Made by a program: the position numbers and the translations under genes. DNA of 64,000 bases from Saccharum officinarum (Eukaryota > Streptophyta > Magnoliopsida > Poales > Poaceae), in assembly GCA_020631735.1 (NCBI GenBank), contig CM036191.1, positions 43,349,309-43,413,308 of the forward strand, written 5' to 3'. Below, in pieces: positions 11,861 to 22,700 of this stretch; within the stretch, counting starts at the first letter, position 1, and the number at the start of each line of letters is the position of its first letter. Under the pieces are notes generated by a model that was not told the DNA's origin, searched no databases, and was given only the letters and a program-made list of their open reading frames with translations.

Positions 11861-12802
11861 CACTACTACATAAATCTTTACCGAGGCGGGCATTTTCGAT
11901 TTTCTAAGGTGGGCACCGAAAACTCCTCGGATCAAAGGTCACGTAAATCGGACCTTTTTCGAGACGGTTTGATGCCCGCCTCAGTTAATAATATAAAAAA
12001 ACAAAAAATAAAAATACATGGACAGGCCCGCCGAGCCCATCCATAGGCCCGCCGAGCCCATCCATGGCTGCAGCATCCGCCCGTGCGCGCCGCCGCTCGT
12101 CGGGACCGCCGGCAGGTGGTGCAGGTCGCCAGATCCGCCACCCACCCACCGGATCTAGAGCTCGAGGTGGTGGAGCTCGCTGGATCCACCACCCACCCGC
12201 CAGATCTGGTGCTCGAGGGAGAGGGAGAGGGAAAAACCACCGCCGTCGTTGGTGGGGGAGAGGTGAGGCCGCCGCCGTGCCTGCTCTGTGCACCCCTCCA
12301 TGGCCAGCCTGCCGGGAGAAGCCCCGCGCGCCGCTGACAGTTGTGGAGGAGGAGGTGGGGCGCCGCCGGGAGTGGGGTGGGGCACCACTGCCTGCGCGAG
12401 GTGAAAGAGGGGTGCGGCTACGCGAGGTGAGAGGGAGGGAAGTTCCGCTTAGGGAGAGGAGTGTGGCTGAGGCTGAAAACCCTAGTCTCTTGTATATATA
12501 TGTGACCTCAGAACTGGGCCTCTTGGGCTGGCGAGCTGGGCCTAATTTATCGAGCGGATGGAGTTATAATGCCCGCTTTGGTTAATGATTTACCGAGGTG
12601 GTTACGTTAGGATGCCCATCTCAGTTAATATATATTAACCACGGTGGACATTTTAAGGGTGCCCGCCTTGGTTAATCAATTTTGCAAGGCGGTTTTTGTA
12701 ACCACCTCGGTTAATGCCAGGCATTAACTGAGGTGGGTGAAATTCCTACCCGCCTCGGAGGGTGTTTTCAAAAGGTCGCGGTAAATCTTTTTTGTAGTAG
12801 AG
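11861..12802 (+). mobile_element. Non-autonomous CACTA element, 942 bp, with TAA target duplication
   Basis: The left end is CACTACTACATAAATC and the right end TGTAGTAGAG, one base from a perfect inverted terminus. Both flanks are TAA (11858-11860 and 12803-12805), the 3-bp duplication expected of CACTA elements. Subterminal motifs (CGAGGCGGGCA, GGTTAAT, CCGCCTTGGTT) recur at both ends and match those of the larger element ending at 11154, which may be its source of transposase. The GC-rich middle (12010-12480) holds an open frame on each strand but no recognisable protein; it could be captured host DNA. Confidence 0.9.
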
Positions 12803-13956
12803 TAAATTATATATGCTTTCCTATCTAAGGTAAACAAATTTTAATGAGTAGCCAATGGCCTATCCCAAAGCAGAGCAGCGCTATATGATGTCGTCTGATC
12901 CTTAGCAATACGAGGAACAAAATAGATAGCGGCGGAGGTTTGGGTGTACTATACACAGTATAATAAAATGTGCAACAAGCTAGTTTTATCTACTGTTTAC
13001 CAACCACACCAAGAACAAATAATTAACAAGATTAGGCTAAAGCCACATACATGGACGATGTTCCAAACATCGGCGACGCTATACAAGTTTCTAGCAGCCA
13101 AGTATCTATATGCGGGTTTTGGTAAATGGTATGACTCATCTAGATAAGAAATTGACCCAACTTGTACTTTTTAATTCTAGGAAGCCAGACTATGGCTTGT
13201 TATTAGTATTTGGAAATGCCAAACTTTTTTGGTTTTGATCAACAAATGGTATGCATGTTTAGTGCCTAAAATCTGTATATGTATATATTTGCATTTCACA
13301 TATATATCTTCTAATATGATATTGATTTGGTAACAGATAATCATATGAGAAAATTCCTTATGTGCCAAAAAAACTTGCTCTTCCCAACTTAGCAACTAGA
13401 CTTGAAATCTTCCTTGTCTGGTACCACTTGAAATTTTTGTTCCCAAACTGACACTACCATCTATTTTGGCATCATATAATATGAACTGTCATGTGGGGTT
13501 ACACGCACATAGACGAGAATGCCATGTCTGCTTAATACAGAAATCGAGTCTGAAACTTGGATGTTCGCACGCGAGGCTAGCATCCTAACCTTAACTGGCC
13601 ATGGATGGCGGTGGCTCCATGCAGCGCAGCCCTAGCGCCGCCGCTGCGGGCACTCTGTGCAGCCCTTCCATGGGCACCCCTAGTGTGGCTAGTGGGCGCC
13701 ATGTGACCGTGATATCATTGCTCCAGTACTCAACGACACGGGCTAGTGGGCGGAAGGTGGCCGTCACAGGTTGCTCTGGATGGTCGGCACTCGCCAGGGC
13801 TCTTGTCCGGCAGCCAAGGGACACTTGCCTAGATAGTTGGAGAACAAGTGGCACAAACTGACAAACAGCAATAAAAGATGCTCCTCCAAATGCAGGAGCC
13901 TGAGCAGTAGAACCATTCTACATTAGTGCTGAAGTCACCAGCAACGGTACCTAATA
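12803..13956. other. Spacer, no gene recognised
   Basis: Mostly AT-rich. A GC-rich island at 13590-13860 carries overlapping 86-87 codon frames on opposite strands without any family signature. I would not call either a gene. Confidence 0.4.
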
Positions 13957-14215
13957 CTCCCTCCGTATCGGATTTAGAAGTCGTTTAGGACAGCGACATG
14001 GTCTCCAAAACACAACTTTGGCCTCTTGTTTTTATAAAAAATATTTATGGAAAAGTGATATATATATACTTTTATGAAAGTATTTTCAAGACAAATCTAG
14101 TCATATAATTTTTATATTTGCAAACTCAATCACTTAAAAGTTATTGATGATTTATATTCCCAATGTTTGACCCAAACCTTGTCCAAAACGACTACTAAAT
14201 CCGATACGGAGGAAG
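13957..14215. mobile_element. Stowaway-type MITE, 259 bp
   Basis: Termini are CTCCCTCCGTATCGGATTTA and its near-perfect complement ending CCGATACGGAGGAAG, flanked by TA on both sides. This is the signature of a Tc1/mariner-derived Stowaway MITE. Confidence 0.92.
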
Positions 14216-14289
14216 TACATGCTTAGCTTAAGTAATTTTACAGAACTGTAAGGAAGAAGGATGGTATGGTTGCAAATGTTCTACGGACT

Positions 14290-14840
14290 GTACCAAGTAT
14301 CATTTAGAAGGGGTTTAGTGAATGAAAATCTCAACTCTTGGTAAGACTTGTAAGAAAGAAGAATAGCTTATTCACCTTCCGGTCTATGTATAGGACTATG
14401 ATTAGGCAAGGAGTCATCCCGATTAAAAGGCCACTTTGGAAATTAAGAGTACCACTCAAAATCAAGATTTTCCTTTGGTACTTACAACAGGAAGTTACAC
14501 TTTCTAAGGACAACTTAGCAAAAAGCAATTGACAGGGAAGTGTCAAATGTTGTTTTTATAGTGCTGTTGAGGCTATTCAACATTTGTTTCTTTAATTGCC
14601 ATTTTTGGAACACTGTTTGAAATACAGTGCGCATCACATTTGGAATTCAACCACCCACCAATTTCTCTAATATGTTTGGCTTGTGGCTAAATGGCTTTTG
14701 TCCTAAGCCTCGAAACCAGATTTTGTAACAGACATCGGCAATCTGTTGGCCCTTATAGTTGAATAAGAATGATGTATGGTTTTTAACAAGGCTAAGTCTC
14801 ATAGTTATTTGTAGATAATTTTCAGGGCGACTTACTAGAT
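14290..14840 (+). pseudogene. LINE reverse-transcriptase fragment (zf-RVT end)
   Basis: The 3' part of a LINE ORF2 is visible: PLWKLRVPLKIKIFLWYL near 14430, then KDNLAK and a Cys-containing GSVKCCFYSAVEAIQHLF stretch, typical of the zf-RVT region. Stops and frameshifts follow, and later codons (FGIQPPTNF-like, then a WLNGFCPK-like stretch) can be read in shifting frames. The reverse transcriptase core and endonuclease are absent, so this is a truncated, dead copy. Confidence 0.7.
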
Positions 14841-14867
14841 CCGAAAGTAGTTCCTACTACATGTGAC

Positions 14868-14985
14868 TGACCACGTGGCATCAACGTGGCTGACCACAGT
14901 AAGAACGAAAGGGAACACAACGTGGCTGACCACGTGGCAGCAAAATGCACCATGCCATCCAGTAAGCTGCGCTAGGCACGTGGCA
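14868..14985 (+). promoter_or_regulatory. Cluster of three G-box/ABRE-like sites
   Basis: CACGTG cores followed by GC occur at 14872, 14931 and 14977, the first two inside a repeated TGACCACGTGGCA. These are typical binding sites of plant bZIP and bHLH factors. They lie 578-688 bp upstream of the ERF start codon, separated from its TATA box mainly by the MITE at 15037-15472. Whether they drive the ERF is inference. Confidence 0.55.
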
Positions 14986-15036
14986 TGTGGCATATCTTGC
15001 TAGTCACCATGCCAAGTCATCGACTAACGTCCTAGC

Positions 15037-15472
15037 CAAGGTTTATAATTTCAGCGAAATATCGCCTTTTTTGCTAGGGTCCAAAAAAATTTTATGTCGG
15101 TCAAATTTTTTTGGTTAAATTCATCTTCCGCTCCAAAAGTACGCCAAACCACACTAAAATGACCCTTCATATCCTCTAGTCTTATCAAAGCCCTAAATTT
15201 CTTCAAATTTATTTAATTTTCTCATTCACGCATTCGATGGCACTAGCATATGCAGCACACCCACCATCAGCCTGTGGTGATATATTGTGTTATTTCGTCG
15301 ATGTTATATAAATTTGTGATGAATTATGGATTAGAGAGTTTTTCTAGTGAAATGACACCAATTTTTTAAAAAAATCAATTTGTATTTATTTAAATTTGAC
15401 CCGATATTACTGAAATTTCATATTTATCGTCGGGGACTGAATTTTTTTTCCTACTGGTAAAAAAAAACCTTG
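15037..15472. mobile_element. MITE with perfect 8-bp target duplication in the ERF promoter
   Basis: The element begins CAAGGTTTATAATTTCAG and ends AAAAAACCTTG, with short inverted termini, and is flanked on both sides by GTCCTAGC (15029-15036 and 15473-15480). An 8-bp duplication fits hAT-type transposition. It ends 13 bp before the putative TATA box of the ERF gene. The interior is AT-rich with no coding capacity. Confidence 0.85.
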
Positions 15473-15485
15473 GTCCTAGCTGATT

Positions 15486-15492
15486 TATAAAT
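15486..15492 (+). promoter_or_regulatory. Putative TATA box of the ERF-VII gene
   Basis: TATAAAT lies 68 bp upstream of the ATG and is followed by a CT-rich stretch (CTCCTCTCTCC) that could be the start region. It falls outside the MITE. Confidence 0.6.
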
Positions 15493-15559
15493 CTCCTCTC
15501 TCCGCCTGCAACCTTCTTGGTATCAAGTAAAAACTTTCTCAGAAAATACACACGGAACA

Positions 15560-16579
15560 ATGTGCGGCGACGTCATCCTCACAGAGCTGATCCCGCCGAC
15601 GTGGCGCGTGGCCTCGAAGCCGGTGACTGAAGGCCACCTCTGGCCGGCGAGCCCCAAGAATGCCAGCAGCGGCAGGGACAAGAGGCGTCACCATGAAGAC
15701 GCCGACGTGCTTGAAGACGACGAGGAACACATGGTGTTCTCCTCCAAATCCGCCTTCTCCCCAGGTAACCAACATGGATCGTTTCTCTTTCATGTCAAGG
15801 TGCAAAAGTTGTATCTGTATGGACAGAATGTTCACGCGCGTCCTTGGGTTGATTTGGGCATGACGTTGGCAAGAACTCTTGTCTGTACTATAGGCCACGA
15901 CGATGGCCGCGCTGCGCGGGCGGCGGGGAGCCAGAACAAGCGAGGCCGCCGCCCCTTCCGCGGCATCCGGCAGCGCCCCTGGGGCAAGTGGGCGGCGGAG
16001 ATCCGCGACCCGCACAAGGGCATCCGCGTCTGGCTCGGCACCTTCAACACCGCCGAGGACGCCGCCCGGGCCTACGACGTCGAGGCTCGCCGCCTCGCGC
16101 GGCAGCAAGGCGAAGCTCAACTTCCGGCAGCCAGTGCGCGTGCGCCGACGCCGCGGCAACCCACGAACCGCGCCCAAACCGCAGCACCCTGCTGCTGCAG
16201 CACAGCCCGCTCTGCTTCGAGGAGGAGGGAGAGAAGCAGAGGCAGGAAGGGATTGCCGTGAAGCCTGAAGCTATGGACTCGTTCGACATGGGCCGCTTCT
16301 TCGACATGACCTTCCCCACCTTCCCCGCCGCGCCGCCGGCCATGGAGAGCTCCTTTCGCCGGCAGTGGCGGTGGCTCCGCGCTAGAGCTTGCTCACGAGC
16401 TGGCGTTGGATCCATTTATGTTACTGCAGATGACCTACTCGGGCAGGTACGAGTTCGATTTCCCTGGACGGCCTTTTTCGCCGCAGAGGCCGTGCAGCAG
16501 GAAGTGTGAACACCGACACATGAACGGCGTCAGGCTGTGGAGCTTCGACGACTTCCCCGTCGACGGCTCTGTTTTCTGA
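15560..16579 (+). CDS. Group VII ethylene response factor, interrupted by apparent frameshifts
   Basis: This is a nuclear AP2/ERF transcription factor of group VII, which binds GCC-type promoter elements and mediates hypoxia and submergence responses. The start [13 protein letters not shown] is the group VII N-degron: Met removal exposes Cys2, whose oxidation leads to degradation. Exon 1 ends at 15764, a 129-bp GT-AG intron follows (15765-15893), and exon 2 carries the AP2 domain from about residue 87 ([20 protein letters not shown], then [17 protein letters not shown]). An extra G at about 16097 shifts the frame within the last part of the domain ([11 protein letters not shown] expected). 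A second shift near 16130 restores a frame with [12 protein letters not shown] and [16 protein letters not shown]; further shifts near 16356 and 16470-16520 precede [14 protein letters not shown] and TGA. Without the shifts the protein would be about 296 residues. Either a young pseudogene or consensus errors next to the gap. Confidence 0.85.
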
Positions 16580-16670
16580 CATGCCTATAGCTATCAGCTG
16601 TACTCCTACTCTGTTGTAAGCATCTGAATTCATCACCAACTCACCACGCTTTCTTTTCCTTATGGCTTTA

Positions 16671-16849
16671 GGCTGTGTTTAGTTGCTTCAAAATTCCAAA
16701 ATTTACAAGATTCTTCGTCACATCGAATTTTAGACATATGCATGAAATATTAAAATGTAGGTAAAAAAAATAACTAATTTGCACAGTTTTGTCTGTAAAT
16801 GTCGAGACGAATCTTTTTGAGCCTAGTGAGTCCATGATTGGATAAATTT
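16671..16849. mobile_element. MITE, truncated by the sequence gap
   Basis: The sequence starts GGCTGTGTTTAGTTGC and continues with the GTCACATCGAATTTTAGAC and GAGACGAATCTTTTTGAGCC blocks. It is the same family as the complete copy at 54562-54908. The right end lies in the N run. Confidence 0.8.
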
Positions 16850-16949
16850 NNNNNNNNNNNNNNNNNNNNNNNNNNNNNNNNNNNNNNNNNNNNNNNNNNN
16901 NNNNNNNNNNNNNNNNNNNNNNNNNNNNNNNNNNNNNNNNNNNNNNNNN
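16850..16949. other. Assembly gap of 100 N
   Basis: Exactly 100 N. Comparison of the two LTRs of the following element shows that about 1.58 kb of the 5' LTR, plus the end of the MITE, must lie here, so the true distance is much larger than 100 bp. Confidence 0.95.
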
Positions 16950-18194
16950 CCAAGTCAGCAGTATCACTTGAGAGCTTGATCAAGGAAGTATAACAGGACT
17001 ATCCTTGTTACCTATATACATTGAATTGTCATACATATGCATGTGCTTACCTGACACCTTAGAGATTATAACTTAGTGATTGTTATCTTGATTCCTGTCA
17101 ACCTTGGGAATGCATATGGGTAGCTACTGCTAGTGCTTAAACTAAAGAACATGATCTTGTAATTTGATTAATGGATTAAGCAATCAACCTTTAAGATGAT
17201 TCTATTACTGTTAAAAGGGCTAGAGCATGTGTATTATTTTGATGCTCTGGTTTCTCTCCATAAGGACTATCTGTACATGATTATCTGGGATATACAGTAC
17301 AGCTGTGAGGGCTATATGGCTCTGGCTTTTAGTTGTTCAAGAGACTTTTCTAGCTTGTTAGTGGTTATCTTAAATGGCGTAAGAAGGCTTGCCACTTTGG
17401 GTGTAGTGCGAGCCCTGGCCTAGTGTGTATAGGCTGCGGTTGTTGTGCCCAGGGGGGGTTCTACATCTGCCTGCCGAGTGAATCTAATGGCCCTAACTTG
17501 TTAGACAAAACTTTTGAGTGGCTTTATATGGTTCTCGGGGTTTGGGCTTTGATCTCCCCACTCATTTGGAAATCATGACTTACAGTGAAAGTGTACACCT
17601 CTGCGCAGAGTTAAAAACTGGTATACTAGCCGTGCTCACGGATACGGGCGGCCTTGGAACGTCTACATAATAGTTGATCACCATTGCTATATCATGTTTA
17701 ATTATTGTTGATTATTATTGTGCTCATGTTAATGCTATTCGTTATCATTATTACAATGATCATTGGTTCTTTAATGGGAAGTGGTTATCTGATGCTACCC
17801 TCAATTGCTAATATATGATTAAAAGCTAAATGCAGTTAAACAGTGTCTAGCCTTTTTAGCCTCATGAACCCTGTGTTATATTTGTGGAGTTCGACATGGA
17901 CTCACCCTTGCTATTTCCACCATAACAGATGAAGATAATGAGGAAGATTATCGGAATGAGTACTAGTCTTGGTGTCAACCAGTCAACCGTGTCCCTGTGT
18001 GGAGTTTTCCGCTGAAGAACTACTATTAGTTATTATTACCTATCGTTCAAGACTATGTCTTAAATACTTATTCGTTATGTAATAAGCACTGTGATGGTAC
18101 TTTGTAATTTGTCAAACTTATGTGTGCGACTGTTTCCTGGGGGCACATGAGTCTTTTATGCATCCTATTTTTGTCCTTAAAAATGGGTGTGACA
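16950..18194 (+). mobile_element. 5' LTR (3' part only) of a Tekay-type chromovirus
   Basis: It aligns with 24628-25887 of the 3' LTR and ends in GGGTGTGACA at 18194, directly before the primer binding site. The first 1,584 bp of the LTR, including its promoter, are missing in the gap. In 16950-17900 it differs from the 3' LTR by at least fifteen 1-3 base indels but only a few substitutions. Confidence 0.9.
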
Positions 18195-18197
18195 GAT

Positions 18198-18210
18198 TGG
18201 TATCAGAGCC
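18198..18210 (+). other. Primer binding site (initiator tRNA-Met)
   Basis: TGGTATCAGAGCC lies three bases after the LTR end and is complementary to the 3' end of initiator tRNA-Met, the usual primer of Ty3/gypsy chromoviruses in plants. Confidence 0.9.
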
Positions 18211-18383
18211 GTGTTGACTGTAGGACGCAAGTCTAGTTAGAATGGTCGTTAATAGCCTTCATATTTCACTTTAATTCATGCTTCCTCTTTTCACCTTGTT
18301 AATTACTAAAGTTTATGCTTCCTCTACTTTATTCTATTGTGAAAATACATTGATTCTATCTAATCTATGTCTAAATCTTGTAG

Positions 18384-19087
18384 ATGCCTCCTCATCCCCG
18401 TCTGTCAGCTACACAGTACGTTGCCCGTTTCAAACCTCAGGAGCCGTATGAAGATGGTGATCAAGAGCTATCTGATGCTGAATCAAGAGTTGGTGATACA
18501 CCAATGGAGAATGTAGTTATGGGGTGGACTACGAAGTTCCATATCATGGTTCCTAAAGCTGATGCTTTCTTCCATGACATGTTGACAAGAACTTGGACAA
18601 CTACTACTACGACTGGGAAGCTACGCTGGAGTATCATAGTGCAGAGTATAGTCATCCCTGGATGGATTCCTATTGGGAAACGGAGTTATGGGTTAAGAAA
18701 AGGGATCCTACTACTAAGGAGCCTAAGGTGGAGTCAAAGTTCATTACCAGAGTGAGCCGGGCAACCGTGGAGATAAGCATGGAGGATGTCGCTTTTAATG
18801 CATTTGTTTACTACCATGGTCTACGCTCGGACAAGACGTTAAAGGGTGCACTCCGGCATTTTCCTTGTTTCCTACATGACAAGGGTATTTGGACCGTACC
18901 GCCTGCAGATGATTCCTCCTTGACTTTACAAGCTACGGTGGGATTAGCTCGTGAATTGGCTCTCCATGAGGTGGATTTGAAGGATGAGTTGCTGAAGGAA
19001 AAAGAACTTAAGGAGCAAGCTTATAAGGAGATTGATCAATTAAGGGCGGAGTTAGGTCGTCCCAAGATTTATGAGAAGCTTAATTAG
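18384..19087 (+). CDS. Extra ORF of unknown function in the chromovirus leader, one frameshift
   Basis: I do not recognise this protein. Starting at ATG 18384 (MPPHPRLSATQYVARFKPQE) an acidic N-terminal part of about 66 residues reads to FFHDM near 18581. The frame then has to shift to continue as DKNLDNYYYDWEATLEYH and on to a TAA at 19087, giving about 234 residues in all. The middle is rich in Trp and Tyr; the C-terminal 45 residues (LKDELLKEKELKEQAYKEID) look like a coiled coil. It occupies the place between primer binding site and gag. It shows no CCHC knuckle and no clear gag homology. It may be an element-specific extra ORF or captured host sequence. The shift lies in the region with suspected indel errors. 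Confidence 0.6.
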
Positions 19088-19793
19088 GCAATAGGAAAAA
19101 TCCCTATGTAATAGGAACGATAGTAGTTGCGAGTTAATTTTAAGTTTGGATTGTTTTAAGAGTCAGTTTGTGGTGTGAATAATTGTGTGATTGATGGATT
19201 GTTATTATGATAATGTGTGATTTGGATCTTTGTAATGTGTGCTGGAGTTCTGTGGACATGCCTACAAGTTCCATGGTTAAGAATATTAAGTTTGATCAAA
19301 ATATATTAGTTGAATATGAGGTTAACTTAGTTCTGTCCTTTGCTGATTTTTGGATCAGTCTGAGATGTTTTAGAAATAACTTAAAATCCGTTCATGAGAA
19401 ATTTAAGAAATTTTACTGGGAATAATTAGACTTTTATATCTTTCCAATCCCACAAGAATCACTTTAATATCTATTATAAGTTAAGAGATATACCTGTTCT
19501 AAGTTGGAGTTACTGCACAGTCTGGAATTCTGAAACAGTTTTGGTTAAGTTCAGTTTTTGGCCAATTTATTGACAGAACCAGAAAAAGTGTTGTGAATAA
19601 AAGTTGTAGATAATTTTGTAAGCTTTCCAACCATGTAAAGATCATCTGAGTTGGACGCCTGTAGCTCGAGATATGACAGTTTTACTGAGTTGCTGAAATT
19701 GGAGTTCGTCCAGAAAAATCAGATTTTGCTTATCTATTGAATACATCATCTCGGATTGTACTGAATTTCAATTTCTGTGTTTTTGGAAACAGA

Positions 19794-22700
19794 TGTCAGG
19801 CAGAGGTCATGGCAGAGGTCGTGGAGGTGCTAACCTACCCATTACTAGGGAGGTACCATGCAAACCAGTAATCGTTGTCTTCCAATTAGTATGGTATTAA
19901 GGGGGGTAGAGTTTAAGATAACTCCTATAGTGTTGAGGACATCTGGTATTGATGTGATATTGGGTATGGACTGGATGAAGCAAAATCAGGTAGAGATTCA
20001 GTGTCAGCAGAAAGTGGTAGTTGTGAATGCACCTAATGGAGATAAAATCAATGTGGATGTAGCAGTGCAGAAGCAACCAACCGCTGTGGTGAATCAGCTT
20101 GAAGATACTATTAAGGAGAATTCAGTGATTGAGGAATTTCCGGATGTCTTCCCTGATGAATTGCCAGGTATGCCACCTGATCGAGACATTGAATTTCTTA
20201 TTGAATTATTACCTGGAACTGCACCTATAGCCAAACGACCATATAGGATGGGAGTAGATGAATTAGAAGAACTTAAGAAACAAATTAAAGAATTACAAGA
20301 TAAAGGTTTTATTAGACCTAGTTCATCACCTTGGGGAGCACCAGTTATTTTTGTTGATAAGAAAGATGGTGGTCAGAGGATGTGTGTTGATTACCGGTCA
20401 CTAAATGAGGTAACTATCAAGAATAAGTATCCTTTGCCCAGGATTGATGACTTGTTTGATCAGTTGAGAGGTGCTTGTGTGTTCTCTAAGATTGATTTAC
20501 GTTCTGGTTATCATCAGTTGAAGATTCGTGTTTCTGATATTCCAAAGACAGCTTTTACTACGAGGTATGGATTGTATGAGTATACTGTTATGTCATTTGG
20601 ATTGACCAATGCACCTGCATACTTTATGTACATGATGAATAAGGTGTTTATGGAATATTTGGATAAGTTTGTGGTAGTGTTTATTGATGATATACTGATC
20701 TTTTCCAAGACAGAAGTAGAGCATGCTGAACATTTGAGGTTGGTGTTGCAGAAGCTTAGAGAGCATAAGTTGTATGCGAAGCGAAGTAAATGTGAGTTTT
20801 GGTTGAAGGAAGTTTCTTTCCTTTGTCATATTATTTCTAATGGAGGGATATCAGTGGATCCAGGTAAAGTAAGGGATGTATTAAATTGGAAGCCACCTGT
20901 TGATGTTAGCGAGATTCATAGTTTCTTGGGATTAGCTGGATATTACAGACGATTCATTGAAGGGTTTTCTAAACTTGCTAAACCTATGACATCTCTGTTA
21001 GAGAAGAATGCCAAGTTTGTGTGGTCAGATAAATGTCAAGCTAGTTTTGAGGAATTGAAGAAGAGGTTGACTACAGCGCCTGTTTTGGTTTTGCCAGATT
21101 TGAGTAAGAAGTTTTCTATTTATTGCGATGCTTCTCGTCAAGGTTTGGGATGTGTTCTTATGCAAGAAGGCAGAGTTGTGGCTTATGCATCTAGGCAGTT
21201 GAGAAAGCATGAGTTGAATTATCCTACACATGATTTGGAGTTAGCAGCTATAGTTCATGCTTTAAAGATTTGGAGACATTATTTGATTGGACATAAGAGT
21301 GATATATACACTGATCATAAGAGTTTGAAGTATATTTTCACTCAGTCAGATCTGAATTTGAGGCAACGCAGATGGTTAGAGTTGATTAAGGATTATGATA
21401 TTGAGATACACTATCATCCTGGTAAGGCTAATGTAGTAGCTGATGCTCTTAGTAGGAAAAGTTATGTCAATGAGATACAGACATTGTCTATGACTAGGGA
21501 GTTATGTGCTGAATTTGAATATTTGAATTTGGGAATTGTTACTAATACAATGGAATTAGTGATAGAGCCTACCTTAGAGCAAGAAATCTATAAGGGTCAG
21601 TTGAAGGATGAGAAACTAAAGAAGATAGCGGAAGATATAGTGATTGGTAAGTCACCAGGTTTTCGGATGGATGATAATGGAATTTTGTGGTTTGGAAAGA
21701 GGCTGTGTGTACCTGAGGATCAAACTGTTAGACAGGCAATTCTTCGCGAAGCTCATGAGTCAGCTTATTCTATTCATCCTGGTAGTACTAAGATGTATTT
21801 GGACCTGAAACAGAAATATTGGTGGGTTGGATTAAAGCGAGATGTGGCTGAGTATGTGGCATTGTGTGATACTTGTCAGAGGGTGAAAGCAGAGCATCAG
21901 AGACCTGCTGGATTGTTGCAACAAATGAAGATTCCTGAATGGAAGTGAGAAGAAGTTGGTATGGACTTTATAGTGGGTTACCTCGTACTCAGAAAGGTTA
22001 TGACTCTATTTGGGTGATAGTAGATCGATTAACTAAAGTTGCTCATTTTATACCAGTTAAGACTACTTACCGTGGACCAAAATTGGCAGAGTTGTATATG
22101 GAGAGGATAGTATGTTTGCATGGAGTTCCAAAGAAGATTGTATCTGATCGAGGATCGCAGTTTACGTCACATTTTTGGAAAGCTGTGCATGAATCATTGG
22201 GAACAAAATTGAATTTTAGTACAGCATATCATCCACAGACAGATGGACAGACTGAAAGGACCAACCAGGTATTAGAGGATATGTTGAGAGCTTGTGCATT
22301 GCAATATGGAACTAGTTGGGATAAGAGTTTGCCTTATGCAAAATTTTCTTACAATAATAGTTATCAACAGAGTCTTAAGATGGCACCGTTTGAAGCTTTG
22401 TATGGACGTAAGTGTAGAACTCCATTTTTTGGGATCAGACAGGTGAATCTCAGGTGTTTGGTACAGATGTTCTTAGAAACGCAGAAGATCAAGTGCGAGT
22501 GACTCGTGAGAATTTGAGAGTAGCGCAGTCTCGTCAGAAGAGTTATGCTGACAATAGAAGAAGAGATTTAGTTTTTGAGGTAGGTGATTATGTCTATTTG
22601 AAGGTGTCACCTATGAAAAGTGTGAAGAGGTTTAACATGAAAGGTAAACTAGCACCAAGGTATGTTGGACCATTTAAAGTTATTACTAGACGTGGGGAAG

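Noticed and set aside
12064..12585. 173-codon plus-strand frame
   Set aside because: It lies wholly within the non-autonomous CACTA element, is Arg/Gly/Pro-rich and has competing frames on the other strand. Possible captured sequence, not a gene.
13591..13861. Opposed 86-87 codon frames in a GC-rich island
   Set aside because: Mirror-image frames with no conserved motif; probably chance or a decayed exon that cannot be named.
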